This document shows positions 17,480 through 27,488 of a stretch of DNA of 64,000 bases, in pieces. The DNA lies in the NCBI GenBank assembly GCA_025961275.1, contig JAOQNJ010000001.1, positions 4,733,353-4,797,352 on the forward strand. Direction: 5' to 3'. This stretch comes from Providencia alcalifaciens. GTDB lineage: Bacteria > Pseudomonadota > Gammaproteobacteria > Enterobacterales > Enterobacteriaceae. The notes under the pieces were generated by a model, which was not told where the DNA came from, searched no databases, and was given only the letters and a program-made list of their open reading frames with translations. The first letter of the stretch is position 1, and each line of letters opens with the position of its first letter. Made by a program: the position numbers and the translations under genes.

Positions 17480-17745
17480 ATATTAATATACAAGTAGATA
17501 AGCGCCTCATTGGAAGTCAAAGCACTAAGTCAGAAGAATTTCGCTCAGCATTAGCTAGCGCATTAAGTCACCGTTTTAATGGTGAATTACCTGATTCAAT
17601 GGGTAATAAGCTTAACGGTTTAACGGTAGAAATTGGTGAATATGCTTTTACTAGCGTAGAAAGCACAACAGCTAACACTCAACTTGTACAGCAGGTAGTC
17701 AATGATGTTGTTCGCTCTACGCTATCTAGTCGTAACTGGAAGTAA
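17476..17745 (+). CDS. Hypothetical phage/satellite protein (89 aa)
   Basis: Starts MNINIQVDKRLIGSQSTKSE in an ATGA overlap with the preceding gene. Amphipathic, no membrane segment, family not recognised. A further 21-codon frame (GTG near 17747, ending in TAA at 17811) leads straight into the DUF5681 fragment. Confidence 0.55.
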   Translation: MNINIQVDKRLIGSQSTKSEEFRSALASALSHRFNGELPDSMGNKLNGLTVEIGEYAFTSVESTTANTQLVQQVVNDVVRSTLSSRNWK

Positions 17746-17813
17746 TAGTGATTATAGGGGTAATGCCGTTCGGTGAGTTACTTTCTGGATGGCTTATCGT
17801 AAGAGGTAAGTAA

Positions 17814-17993
17814 ATGAGTAAGCACCCGACAAGGTGGCAAAAAGGGCAATCAGGGAACCCATCAGGTAGGCCAAGTAAAGGCGCTGAGATAAGGCGTATG
17901 CAGAGCTTATTCTTGAATATGATCAAGCGTATCAAGCCGATGATGCAGCTCTTATTGGTAATTCAGCTGCAGTGCAGTCCACAACATCTTTAA
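17814..17993 (+). pseudogene. DUF5681 (terminase-associated) N-terminal fragment
   Basis: MSKHPTRWQKGQSGNPSGRP carries the WQKGQSGNPxGRP signature of DUF5681, found at the start of phage small terminase-like proteins. After about 30 residues the frame loses any resemblance and stops. The same DNA runs into a fimbrial fragment in another frame, so the gene is cut short at a rearrangement. Confidence 0.55.
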
Positions 17994-18622
17994 CCACACA
18001 ACCAAATGAATATAGAATGGTCGGATGGGAAAGTATTGATATTTCTGTCTATGCTGGCCCTCAAGCTGTTCCGGGAAATTATACAATTCCCACATTATAT
18101 GATTGGATCTATTCTAAAAAAGGACCTGTTAACGACGGAGTATTGTTGAATTCAACGACAGTGACTGTGAAATCAAAAAAATTACTATGCTCAATTTCTG
18201 CTCCACCCACAATTGATTTTGGTATAGTCAATATTACAGGTAAACCAAGTGGAAGTTTATTAAAATCTAAGGTGCAAGGATTTGATATAAGCTGCACATC
18301 AGATAACAATGCTATTACCGCTGATATGAAAATATCTTTTCAGGGAGTATTCAATAATAGTTATTGGGGGCGTCTCAATGTAATGAATGAGGCAGGAGCG
18401 CAAATGGCATATATTCGAGGTCGTTATTTAAATGATGATGGCTTCTGCTCGGGTGATAGTGCTAATGAGATAGGATTCAATGGAACTAGTGCTATTAAAA
18501 CGTTAAGTAATGTTGGAGTTGGTATAACGAAAGTACCTATCACGTGGTCATTGTGTAGCAATGGTTCTGGATTATTAGGTGAAGGGACATCGCAAGCGAC
18601 TGTAAATATTACATGGGACTAA
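17972..18622 (+). pseudogene. Fimbrial adhesin/pilin C-terminal fragment
   Basis: About 215 residues. ISVYAGPQAVPGNYTIPTLY and TVTVKSKKLLCSISAPPTID resemble the end of a receptor domain and the start of a pilin domain of chaperone-usher tip adhesins. The rest has the pilin pattern, with Cys pairs (LLCSI/ISCTS) and a C-terminal beta strand ending TSQATVNITWD. There is no signal peptide and the receptor half is missing. The open frame extends back to about 17890 into phage-like DNA, so this is a transplanted 3' piece, not a working gene. Confidence 0.65.
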
Positions 18623-18811
18623 TTCTGATTATGATATTAATTATGAATAAATATTTGTGTTTTTATTTTCATAGTTTCCCTTATCTTTATTAGCTAATAA
18701 AAACAATAAATATATGAATAATAATAAATTTTAATCAACAATATCCTTTTTATGTTTTATTGATGAATATTCTAGATTTCTCCGTTAGCAACAGATGGTG
18801 AAAGAACATGA

Positions 18812-18988
18812 CGTGCTAAGCTATATGATTTTGGTGTCCATTACGTCAATGGAGATAATATTGAACGAAATAATGAAAAAGGCCGCTATTGGATGCATAG
18901 TACGGCCTTAGAAGGATACCCTCTGGCGCAATACATGATATTGTGGTGGAATATAAAGTTGCGAATAAGCTCACCATTAGTTGAATAA
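18812..18988 (+). pseudogene. Sel1-repeat protein remnant
   Basis: In frame: RAKLYDFGVHYVNGDNIERN, NEKGRYWMHSTALEGYPLAQ. This is one Sel1 repeat (G.HY..G..I..N..KG..W...A..G...AQ). An in-frame TGA lies just upstream (18809) and the frame stops early after YMILWWN. Only one or two repeats of a longer protein survive. Confidence 0.55.
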
Positions 18989-19504
18989 AGCCTCTGATGA
19001 TAAAGGTGATAACGATTTAATGGGAAAGTAAGCACTAATGTGTATTGATTGTGACATTAAAAAAAGTACTATGGTATACAGTATTTCTCATATTCAAACG
19101 AAAATTAGATAACAATTAGCGAAAACAAGTATCGAATTAAATTATTTTTCATAGATTAACAGATAGGATATTTTTTATATCTATAGAATAATGGTTTTTT
19201 ATTATTATAAGTAAGGTAATTAATAATATGGGGGCTAAACATATTTGGCCTTTATATGGAGATTATCGATAAATATTAAGACAAAATAATTAATTAGACA
19301 GTCAGTTTTTTAATCATGTTTATTGGTTTATCTGTCAGTTTAGAAGAGTGCTAAAAAATAATGATAGTAGTGACTAAAACTTAACGCATTACGAGTATGT
19401 GAAACTTAAAAGAATTACAATATTAGCTTATCTTTATTTTCAACCGTGATATTAATATTTCATCAGTCGAAATACAGGGAGCTGCTTAACAGTATAAATA
19501 AAAA
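18989..19504. other. AT-rich stretch without a recognisable gene
   Basis: No open frame with family features and no clear hairpin or repeat seen. It separates the Sel1 remnant from the 3' end of a minus-strand gene. Confidence 0.4.
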
Positions 19505-20398
19505 CTATCTAATTTCGAATGTTAAAGTGATACCATGTGCGTTATCACTAGCAAGGTAGCCAATTCCAGTTTTAAATTTAACTTCATTATTATAAACATT
19601 AACCGGTGTTTCTATCGCTAATGATGTATTATTAATAAAGCCAAATGATAATTCTCTATAGTCATTCCCATAAAAACCACCAATATCATTGGATAGGATT
19701 AGGCTAAATGGTTTATCTTTTATATTGAAAAGGTCAGCCATAATATATTCGCCACCTACTGACCATGTTCCAGTATTATTGTTAACATTCAATTCCTTGT
19801 CATTATTAATTCCATGCATAAACATGTACGATACATTACCGTGGAAGTTTACCTGATGATTATTATTAAGTATATTGGTATTTATCAGCCCAATCTTAGG
19901 GGCTAATTGAAATGAATTAATACTCCATCCCAATAAGCCAATTTCACGTAGTGATTCTTTCATGTCATTATCACCAGAAAATGTAGATTTATTATTCATA
20001 TTTGCATAACCAAATTCAATTTCATTTTCTAGTTTAAGACTATTATTTATTTTATAAGTGATTTTTGGTGATGTGGTTACACTCAAAATATCCCAGTGAG
20101 CGCGGAGTTTACCCGATGGATTTACATCCATTGGTGATGCCTTTACTTTAAGATAATTGCCTCTCAGTTGGACAGAAAAAGAATAATCATCATATTCATA
20201 AAGATTTTTGAAAGTATAAGGAAAAGAATACTTTTCGTAACTTAGACCTTCTGAATCTAATTTTGACGCACTAATATCATTGGTTAATGATAGGGCGAGA
20301 AGTTTAGCATAACTTGAATTCAAGCTGTCATCGCTATAAGCAGGTGTTATAAATGTAATTGTTGTCGGTAATAATAGCATTAAAAACAATGACTTCAT
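19505..20398 (-). CDS. Putative outer membrane beta-barrel protein
   Basis: 297 residues. A Sec signal peptide (MKSLFLMLLLPTTITFITPA, then YS) is followed by alternating polar/hydrophobic strands such as YDDYSFSVQLRGNYLKVKAS, LKLENEIEFGYANMNN and ELSFGFINNTSLAIETPV, and a C-terminal strand HGITLTFEIR ending with an aromatic near the tail. This fits a stand-alone barrel like the solitary autotransporter barrel family. No passenger domain is present. Intact, although it lies among dead genes. Confidence 0.6.
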   Translation of the reverse strand: MKSLFLMLLLPTTITFITPAYSDDSLNSSYAKLLALSLTNDISASKLDSEGLSYEKYSFPYTFKNLYEYDDYSFSVQLRGNYLKVKASPMDVNPSGKLRAHWDILSVTTSPKITYKINNSLKLENEIEFGYANMNNKSTFSGDNDMKESLREIGLLGWSINSFQLAPKIGLINTNILNNNHQVNFHGNVSYMFMHGINNDKELNVNNNTGTWSVGGEYIMADLFNIKDKPFSLILSNDIGGFYGNDYRELSFGFINNTSLAIETPVNVYNNEVKFKTGIGYLASDNAHGITLTFEIR

Positions 20399-20765
20399 TA
20401 GCTAAACCTGCATATAAATTTATATTAGCAGTATATTAGCATAAGGCATATTACTTTGCATTAACTCGATTTACAACTACCAGTGAACGGAGGTCTAAAC
20501 GAAAGACTGAGGAAATTTTGAAATAGGAACATCTTCGCTGATTGATGACAGTTATGACCATTTCACTACAATTCAAAACCAATCGTTAATACTTCATTAT
20601 CGGGAAAAAATAGAATGAAAAGTAAAAGTATTAGTGAAATATAATGTAGTCATTCAGAAGCTTTAATTTCAAGAGATATAGTTATAAAATTGTAAGATTC
20701 TCAATTGCTTTTTATGAAAATTATTAATTATTAATTATGAATTTTAAAAAAATTTAATCAAGATA
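20399..20765. other. Intergenic AT-rich region
   Basis: No gene supported. Presumably contains the promoter of the minus-strand barrel gene and the lost 5' part of the GNAT gene. Confidence 0.35.
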
Positions 20766-21218
20766 TTGGCATGTCGATTTCTGACTGGGAAAGTAAACAA
20801 TATTCTATATGAGTGGCATTGCAAGGAAGTCATTAATGACGTCCTTTTTTATGTTGTTTTTGATCATGAAATAAACAAACCGATTGGCTATTTTGCATTG
20901 ATGCGTATAAATCCGAGCAATGGTGTTGTTGATGTGGAGCATGTACATTTTTCTAAGTTACTACGCGAAACTATAATGTCAACAGAAGCGCATTGCCTTT
21001 TAATGAGCTAGGTATTTAAAAATTTAAAATACAGAAGATATGAATGGAAATGTAATAGCTTAAATGTGCCATCACGAAATGCAGCTCTGAGGTTAGGATT
21101 TAAATACGAAGGTCGGTTTAGGCAAGCTATGGTTGTAGAAGGGAATAATAGAGTTACGGATTGGCTTTCAATAATTGATAGCGAATGGCCAATTGTGAAC
21201 CTATCTATCAGGCAATAG
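20766..21218 (+). pseudogene. GNAT N-acetyltransferase, amber-interrupted and 5'-truncated
   Basis: The frame reads VLFYVVFDHEINKPIGYFAL, then EHVHFSKLLRETIMSTEAHC, a TAG at 21009, and continues in the same frame with [40 protein letters not shown] and [12 protein letters not shown] to TAG at 21216. These are the ordered motifs of RimL-like GNAT enzymes, including the acetyl-CoA region (RNAALRLGF). One nonsense codon breaks it, and roughly 60 N-terminal residues of a normal homologue are also absent. Confidence 0.8.
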
Positions 21219-21316
21219 CTATCAGCAAGTAATTTTGATGGTATGGGTAATCAATTGAAATCATTGAATGCTATTCAGAATAAAAAGAATAAAGCTGATA
21301 TTGTTGGAATAAGTTA

Positions 21317-21688
21317 ATGGTAACAATCCTTTTTGCTCTATGGCCGCTATTTCCTCTTATTATGTTAGGTTTTTATCTAAGACGAAATACTTTTTTTGAT
21401 GATGCCTTCTAGCAAGGTGCTGAGAGAATCAACTACTATGAGTTGTTTCCTGCACTTTTTATAAGTAGCCTTGCAGTGGCGCCTTTAAATAACCCGAGCT
21501 TACCGACGTTGTCAATGGTGTTACTCATCACACGATTGATTAGTTGCATTATTTTTGTGTTATTTATAATTATAAATAAAACGCCAACAAATAAATTCGG
21601 GATAAATGTTCAAGGTGCGTTAAGGTTTAATATTTTTCGTGTAATGCATCCAAGCTTTTTTATAGCATGGTATTTTTCGGAGACATAA
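21317..21688 (+). pseudogene. AEC-family (auxin efflux carrier-like) transporter, dead
   Basis: MVTILFALWPLFPLIMLGFY, then LRRNTFFDDAF, TAG at 21410 (codon 32, where relatives have Trp), then in the same frame QGAERINYYELFPALFISSL, AVAPLNNPSLPTL and NVQGALRFNIF. After that the match is lost and the frame stops at 21688, less than half the usual ~300 residues. So it has both a nonsense codon and a 3' truncation. Confidence 0.75.
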
Positions 21689-21689
21689 A

Positions 21690-22297
21690 ATGTCTGTTGC
21701 TGATTCTCTCCTCGCTTATTCCTTCGCTGCATTACTTTTAACACTCACTCAAGGCCTTGATACTGCACTTATATTACGAACAACAGCCGTTGAAGGAGGG
21801 AGAAAAACATTTCATCTAGCGCTTGGCATCGACACTTGATGTTTTATTAGGGGAGTATTTGTTGCTGTGGGGCTGGGTGCAGTACTTGCTACCTCTGAGT
21901 TAGCTTACGAAATCCTTAAATGGTGTGGGGCATTATATTTATTCTGGTTAGGGATTAAATTGATAACTCGGCCTCGCGATATATTTGATGCAAATCAAGC
22001 AGGAAGTAACGTGTAAGGAAACTGGTATTTGCGAGGCATGCTTGGGAATCTTTTAAATCCTAAAATGGGTATTTTTTACGTATCGTTTTTACCTCAATTC
22101 ATCCCAGCAGGTCACTTGCCTGTCCTCTGGGTTTTATTCATGTAGCTATCGGGAGACTTTGGTCGCTCACTCTCATTATGGCAACCAAGTATCTATCATC
22201 AATGCTGAAAATATCCTCTTTTGTTCAGTGGGTGGACCTATTAACAGGTGGGATTTTTATGTTGTTTGCTTTTAAGCTGGCATTGAGTTATCGGTAG
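21690..22297 (+). pseudogene. LysE-family amino acid exporter, multiple lesions
   Basis: MSVADSLLAYSFAALLLTLT, GLDTALILRTTAVEGGRKTF, HLALGIDT then TGA, AVGLGAVLATSELAYEILKW, GALYLFWLGIKL, a second stop after QAGSNV, then GMLGNLLNPKMGIFYVSFLP QFIPAGHLPVLW, another stop and a frameshifted tail (WVDLLTGGIFMLF-like). All LysE landmarks are present in order, but at least three stops and one shift break it. GGAG lies 9 bases before the ATG. Confidence 0.8.
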
Positions 22298-22447
22298 AAA
22301 TTATTTAGATTGGTTTAAATCATTATATTGTCGTGTTTAGATGGCTTGTATGAGTAATATTTATTGGGGTATCCAAAACAGATAAATATCTTTGAGAAAC
22401 AACGCTACTAAATAAAATTTAGAAAAAGCGATGTAGCGGATAGTGCC

Positions 22448-22639
22448 TTGAAAATTATAAAAAAAGGTGGCATTTTAGCCACCTTTGGACATCTCGACAT
22501 TGAATATCGAGCAAGTGAGAACTATCAGATTAGTAGCTACTTCGCTATAGGTAAAGTAAATAACCTTACGTTAATACAAAAATGTGCAATGCATCACTTA
22601 GAATTACAGGCAAATATTAAACATAGCGCACTTAGATAA
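22448..22639 (+). pseudogene. Second Ash-family gene, 5' fragment
   Basis: 63 residues. GGILATFGHLDIEYRASENY is a typical Ash leader, and KCAMHHLELQANIKHSALR aligns with KCAIHHLRLWVIVGYSKNAL of the Ash gene at 9.3 kb. The rest of the Ash and Icd domains is missing. A hairpin at its head corresponds to the one at 9284. It marks a second satellite insertion that has been mostly deleted. Confidence 0.6.
22463..22486 (+). promoter_or_regulatory. Hairpin at head of the second Ash remnant
   Basis: AAAGGTGGC pairs perfectly with GCCACCTTT around ATTTTA. Same position and similar stem as the AAAGGTGA/TCACCTTT hairpin at 9284-9305. Confidence 0.5.
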
Positions 22640-22911
22640 GTAAATTCCGCACTAATACTCTAATGAAATGACCATAAAGTATAATCTGTCTAATTTCGAA
22701 CAGTACGAATGGATAAAATTTTTGGAATAGCGGCATATTATATTTATGTACGGCGACTAAAAAATTATAGAGTATGTGTTGTGATATAATTTTCATTGCT
22801 TAGCGACGTGACCCTAGTCATAGAGTTTACGATTGAGCAGACTCTTCACGTTAGCTAATACCCGTATGTAATCTAAATTATCCTAGGTGAATTTTAGCTA
22901 ATTAATGTGCC

Positions 22912-23292
22912 TTAGCGAACAGGTAATGATAGCGAAATTCCAGTTGAACTATCTTCATGCTCTACACCTTGAAGAAATTTATCTTGGCTTTCATTGAGCA
23001 ATTGTCTATTACCTTGACTATTTGTAGCAGATAACATCTTAGCGCTAAAATCATTTGGCTTTCTCTGATTATTACTGTTTTTTTTAGACCAAATTAATGC
23101 ATCTATGCGTTGATCGTTGTTGCTTTTCATTTTTTCATGGAAGTACTGATTTTTATCATTATCTTGATGAAGCGTATGTTCAGTTTTTTTACTTGTTATT
23201 AAATCATTTGTTTTAATTTCACTTGTATTAAGTGAATAGCAATTATAGGAAACTAAACTTAAAATAATGGCGATTACAGTTGATTTTTTCAT
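22912..23292 (-). CDS. Small exported hypothetical protein
   Basis: 126 residues from the ATG at 23292 (GGAG 9 bases upstream; a longer in-frame start at 23376 lacks a ribosome site). The signal peptide MKKSTVIAIILSLVSYNCYS precedes a very polar Asn/Ser/Lys-rich mature part ending GISLSLPVR. Likely intrinsically disordered and periplasmic or secreted. No family recognised. Confidence 0.55.
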   Translation of the reverse strand: MKKSTVIAIILSLVSYNCYSLNTSEIKTNDLITSKKTEHTLHQDNDKNQYFHEKMKSNNDQRIDALIWSKKNSNNQRKPNDFSAKMLSATNSQGNRQLLNESQDKFLQGVEHEDSSTGISLSLPVR

Positions 23293-24259
23293 ATGGAAAT
23301 TCTCCAGCATTGTTAAGAAAGTATTTTCTAAACTTTCTAAGTTGATAATTTTTCTAAAAAAACTTTCAATATTCAATGAGGTTAAAAAGCTTTTTAAGGT
23401 TGAATTTTTGACTGTAAAATCTATATAACAGTTTTCAGACGATATAATACACGAACTAAATATTTAGAATAAGATGTTTTTTAATAAATCTAACCGTCAG
23501 ATAGTAGGTTAATTAATCTATAAATAGAACGATAAATCCTCATTGTTAAAATGGAGTTTTTATTCTGTAATTTAAAAAAGTATTATTATATTTTAATGAG
23601 CTTCTGGTTTTTAATAATATTCTAGATAACTAGATGCTACAATGAATTAATAACTAATGATATTTATTATTAACGATCTTTTGGTTTATATCCCTATTGG
23701 TTTTAATAAGCTTAATGATTTGCCTAATTTAGTTGTTAAAGATAATATTATTGATTATTAAAAACGTTAGGTTTGGTTATGCTCATAATTTATTTATAAG
23801 TATTTTTTTGATATTTTATATTTTAATTAATGAAGTTTTTTAATTAACCTATTAATGTTATGAAAGAAAAAAATAGACTTTTTTGTTTTTTTATACTCAA
23901 GCATTTTATTATCTTTAGTATTATCGCTATCAGGTATGTAAAAATATAATAATTGCTTAGTTATGTACAAAAGAATGATAATCAAAAAAATATTTTTTTT
24001 CATGCTGATTTTCGTCGAGTAAAAATAGTTTATTTTGCATGCGAAATTGCTTAATCCAATTTGAAAAAGTTAAATAATGGCTACATACGAACGATTTTCA
24101 ACTATACTTTTCTATATTGGTTGGTTAAATATAATGAAAAACGTTGATTTTATTGATTTTATGGTTGCTTTTTATAGCCTTCAGTCTTTAATCATTATTT
24201 ATAATCTATAATGATGCAATCTATCCAGCTATAAATTTATATCTATATATTAATTTATA
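23293..24259. other. Very AT-rich 970-bp stretch with no supported gene
   Basis: Long runs of A and T, stops in all frames and no clear repeats. It is probably decayed or horizontally acquired DNA of the type bound by H-NS. Nothing specific can be assigned. Confidence 0.4.
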
Positions 24260-24463
24260 TTATTGTACGTATTTTATTATGTCTCCAGGTTGACATGCTA
24301 ATATTTCACATAATTTCTCAAGAGTTGAAAACTTAATTCCTTTTATTTTACCATTTTTCAATAATGATAGATTAGCTTCAGTTATTCCCAGTTCTAATGC
24401 AAGATCCTTTGATTTTATTTTTCTTTCAGCCATCAATACATCTAGGTTTATTATTATAGTCAT
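24260..24463 (-). CDS. XRE-family regulator, YozG-like
   Basis: 67 residues, single helix-turn-helix domain: LAERKIKSKDLALELGITEA-type start (MAERKIKSKDLALELGIT), NLSLLKNGKIKGIKFSTLEK, LCEILACQPGDIIKYV. This family (Cro/C1-type, HTH_26) is commonly paired with a DUF2975 membrane protein, as here 3 bases upstream. The regulator is intact while its partner is broken. Confidence 0.85.
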   Translation of the reverse strand: MTIIINLDVLMAERKIKSKDLALELGITEANLSLLKNGKIKGIKFSTLEKLCEILACQPGDIIKYVQ

Positions 24464-24466
24464 AAT

Positions 24467-25037
24467 TTATATATACTGCTTATTCTCATCGCTAAGTTTT
24501 TTGGTTTCTCGGATTATCAATGATAATGACAAGATGATTATACCATAAATAATCTCACGTACTGCTGATGAAGAAAACCCTAAAAAGAAAACAAAGATTT
24601 TGTCTCCTTCTGGCAAACTTAGGGATAAAGCTAAGCTTTCTAATGAATCTTGTGCGCCATAGATTATTGGCGCTATTACAGCTAATATTCCTGCAATAAG
24701 TAATACTTTAATATTTTTTTGCGACCAAATCTCCCCCCTGAGAGGCTCCAAAGAAAAAGTACCCGACAAAAAATAAACTTAAAGACGAAATTACCATAGG
24801 TATATAGGAAATTAAAATCAATAAATTGATGCTTGTTGGACTTAATTCAATAGTTTAAGTTAATAAATTGGGGTCTAAATTTTCAATAATCGCATATAAT
24901 ATTTCTCGCTCGCTCGATGACCATGAGATGTAGTTAAAGATTAAGTCGGTAACACCGAGTATCCACGTTATAAAAGCAATTGATTTTGCAATGTAAGTTA
25001 TCTTTTTGTTACTTTTTAGCATTTTAATCTTATCCAT
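24467..25037 (-). pseudogene. DUF2975 membrane protein, nonsense plus frameshift
   Basis: Read from 25037: MDKIKMLKSNKKITYIAKSI with a TM segment, IIENLDPNLLT, TAA (24857-24855), then in the same frame INLLILISYIPMVISSLSLF FVGYFFFGASQ. A run of six G (24733-24738 on the complement) then shifts the frame. With five G it would continue GEIWSQKNIKVLLIAG, the expected DUF2975 motif, to the end at 24467 with two more TM segments. So two independent lesions inactivate the partner of the XRE regulator. Confidence 0.75.
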
Positions 25038-25376
25038 ATAAAAATATCACATTAGTGTAGTAATTATTTAACTACGATAATTTATTATCGTGGTAAAGTA
25101 ATTTTTTGCTTTTTTCTGATTGTATATTGCTACCGTTTAACATTAACAAAACGATGTTGATGTTACACTTTGCTATGTTTTTTTACTCGAAAATCGAGTA
25201 ATGACTTGCAGTGAGAGGGGGGGGTACCTAGCAAATTTACGTGTATATGGCACCCTAAACTAGGTAAAATGCTACAGATGAGATTTAATAATGTAGACTT
25301 GTAATGATTAATAATAAAGCGAAAGTTCATTAATCTTAATGAATAGCGATTAATGGTAGACCAAGGGACGCTAAGA
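25038..25376. other. Intergenic region with a 17-bp palindrome
   Basis: TACTCGA, AAA, TCGAGTA form a perfect inverted repeat at 25184-25200, followed by a run of eight G near 25209 and a weaker pair ACCTAG/CTAGGT (about 25217 and 25259). It may contain operators for the XRE unit on the left or the LysR gene on the right. No gene seen. Confidence 0.4.
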
Positions 25377-26273
25377 ATGAAATCAACCTCAGAAGAAGTT
25401 CAAATTTTTATTACGGTTGTTGAGTGTGGCAGTTTTTCACGAGCTGCAGAAAAACTGGATGTGGCAAATTCAGTTGTTAGCCGAACAATAAAAAAACTGG
25501 AAGCAAAATTGGGTGTTAATTTACTGAATAGAACGACTCGACAGTTGAGCTTGACAGAAGAGGGCGATCGCTATTTTCACCGCATGAAAATAATTTTGCA
25601 GGATATGGCAGCTGCAGAAAATGAACTTATAGATACACAAAATTCACCCAAGGGCTTGTTACGCATTGATGCAGCAACACCGGTGGTATTACATTTATTG
25701 GTACCATTTATTAAGGAGTTCAGCCTTGCTTATCCTGAAATAACTCTTTCTCTTGTCTCCTCTGAAACCTTTATTAATTTAATAGACCGTAAAGTTGATA
25801 TTGCTATCCGCGTCGGTGATCTGATGGATTCAAGTTTACGAGCGCGCCCATTGTTTGAAAGTTTTCGTAAAATTGTTGCTTCACCTGATTATATTGCTCA
25901 GCATGGTAAGCCTGAAAGAATCGAAGATTTGATTAATCATACCTGTTTGGCATTTACGGAACCGGCATTATTAAATACTTGGCCTGTACCGGATATCAAT
26001 GGGCAACAAATGATCATTGAACAAGGTATTTCATCGAATAGTGGGGAAACTATCCGGCAACTCTGCCTTGCAGGGAACGGCATTGCTTGTTTGTCTGATT
26101 TTATGGTGAATGAAGATATTGAGAACGGGGATTTTATTACACTTTTTTCCGATAAATTATTGCCTATTTCGATGCCGTTTAATGCTGTTTATTACAGTGA
26201 GAAAATAGTGAGTCAGCGGATCAGAGTTTTTATCGATACATTGAGAGAGTACATTGAAAATAATGCCAAATAA
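25377..26273 (+). CDS. yafC: LysR-family regulator, YafC-like
   Basis: 298 residues from the ATG at 25377 (AAGGGA upstream). N-terminal winged helix-turn-helix ([51 protein letters not shown]) and a PBP2-like effector domain ([60 protein letters not shown]). It belongs to the CrgA/YafC/DmlR group. In E. coli yafC also neighbours dkgB, which supports the name, but the effector is unknown. Confidence 0.8.
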   Translation: MKSTSEEVQIFITVVECGSFSRAAEKLDVANSVVSRTIKKLEAKLGVNLLNRTTRQLSLTEEGDRYFHRMKIILQDMAAAENELIDTQNSPKGLLRIDAATPVVLHLLVPFIKEFSLAYPEITLSLVSSETFINLIDRKVDIAIRVGDLMDSSLRARPLFESFRKIVASPDYIAQHGKPERIEDLINHTCLAFTEPALLNTWPVPDINGQQMIIEQGISSNSGETIRQLCLAGNGIACLSDFMVNEDIENGDFITLFSDKLLPISMPFNAVYYSEKIVSQRIRVFIDTLREYIENNAK

Positions 26274-26292
26274 CGGGCACAGCAAGTGCCCG
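26274..26292. terminator. Hairpin between convergent LysR and dkgB genes
   Basis: CGGGCAC pairs with GTGCCCG around AGCAA, immediately after the LysR stop and 15 bases before the dkgB stop. Likely bidirectional. No long T-run. Confidence 0.55.
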
Positions 26293-26307
26293 CCATTGAT
26301 TAATAAA

Positions 26308-27111
26308 TTAATCCCACTTTGGTGCTAGGCTTTCAGGATTAGCTAATCGCTCATTGCAATCAAGTGTTGCAATCGCCTTTTTATCTTCAGTATCCAGTTT
26401 GATATTTATACTCAATAAGTTACTTTCTAAATTTTCTCGTTTAGTTGATGAAGGGATAACCGAATAACCTTCATTGATTGCCCAAGCCAGAATCACTTGT
26501 GCAGGAGTTGCATTATGCTTTTTAGCAATAGTCTTAATGACTTCATCTTGTATTGCTTGTCCATACGCTAAGGTCATATACGATGTAAGATGAATATTAT
26601 GCGCTTTCGCCCAATCAGCCACTTTGCGATTTTGTAAGTAAGGTGATATTTCAATCTGATTTGTCGCGATATTTTCAGCACCAACTGCCGTAATCGCCTT
26701 TTCCATTAATGGAATAGTAAAATTAGAAACACCAATTTCACGGGTTAAACCCTGTTTTTTTGCTTCTAAAAGTTCATGCATAAATTCATCAATTGACACT
26801 TCATCATTCGGTGATGGCCAATGGATCAGGGTTAAATCAACATAATCAGTTTGTAAATCACTCAAGCTTTTTTTCAGGCTCGGGATCAATTTGTCTTTGC
26901 TAAAATTAGTGATCCAAATCTTAGTTGTAATATAAAGATCTTTACGTGGCACGTGACTGTCAGCAATAGCTTGCCCAACAGCCGCTTCATTTTCATAAAT
27001 CTGTGCTGTATCAATAGCTCTGTAACCTAATTCTAATGCGGTTTTTACTGAATGAATAACTACATCATCTTTTAAACGGTAGGTACCAAGACCTAATACA
27101 GGAACACTCAT
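26308..27111 (-). CDS. dkgB: Aldo-keto reductase, 2,5-diketo-D-gluconate reductase B
   Basis: NADPH-dependent cytoplasmic reductase of the AKR family, acting on methylglyoxal and 2,5-diketogluconate in E. coli. The ATG at 27111 gives 267 residues as in E. coli, starting [16 protein letters not shown]. Catalytic tetrad features are visible: Asp in [11 protein letters not shown], Tyr in the same block, Lys in ITTKIW and His in [12 protein letters not shown]-site motifs near the end are [15 protein letters not shown]. An upstream in-frame extension to 27225 reads through an adjacent pseudogene and is rejected. Confidence 0.92.
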   Translation of the reverse strand: MSVPVLGLGTYRLKDDVVIHSVKTALELGYRAIDTAQIYENEAAVGQAIADSHVPRKDLYITTKIWITNFSKDKLIPSLKKSLSDLQTDYVDLTLIHWPSPNDEVSIDEFMHELLEAKKQGLTREIGVSNFTIPLMEKAITAVGAENIATNQIEISPYLQNRKVADWAKAHNIHLTSYMTLAYGQAIQDEVIKTIAKKHNATPAQVILAWAINEGYSVIPSSTKRENLESNLLSINIKLDTEDKKAIATLDCNERLANPESLAPKWD

Positions 27112-27154
27112 AGTAATCTCTCTTAATTTAGTGAATAGTCGTTTAATCGTAATA

Positions 27155-27488
27155 TCAACTTTCTTGTTGCAGCAAGGGATAAACAATATATGCTTGCTCG
27201 TTACTACCAAATATTTTTTCTGCAATCGGGGTATTTAAAGTTAAATTATGTGCGAGTCGATAGGGTAAGGTTATGTTGACAATAAACGGACGACCAAAAT
27301 AAATCAAATGTACTCAGCTTGCTTTTAAGGCTTCATCTGCACACTCTGCGGTATATTTAGCTGAGTAGATGATCTGCGATCATCTCAACTGCTGAGTCGC
27401 CAATACCCGCTCGTGAGTCAGTCATTGCGGGTATAGTAATACAGTTTTTGGTATTCACTTGATTTAACCAATATGAGTCAAATATCAT
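27155..27488 (-). pseudogene. Old yellow enzyme (alkene reductase) remnant with internal deletion
   Basis: Starts MIFDSYWLNQVNTKNCITIP AMTDSRAGIGDSAVEMIADH, the N-terminus of NemA-like flavin oxidoreductases, then stops. After a short unrelated part the C-terminus appears: [40 protein letters not shown]. The middle ~250 residues with the FMN and substrate site are gone. GGAGACAAT precedes the ATG, so the 5' signals persist. Confidence 0.75.

Noticed and set aside
5012-23300. Looked for a second copy of the tRNA-Ser 3' end as the right attachment site of the island
   Set aside because: No match to the terminal ~20 bases was found by eye in the window. The right border may be decayed, rearranged or outside the window.
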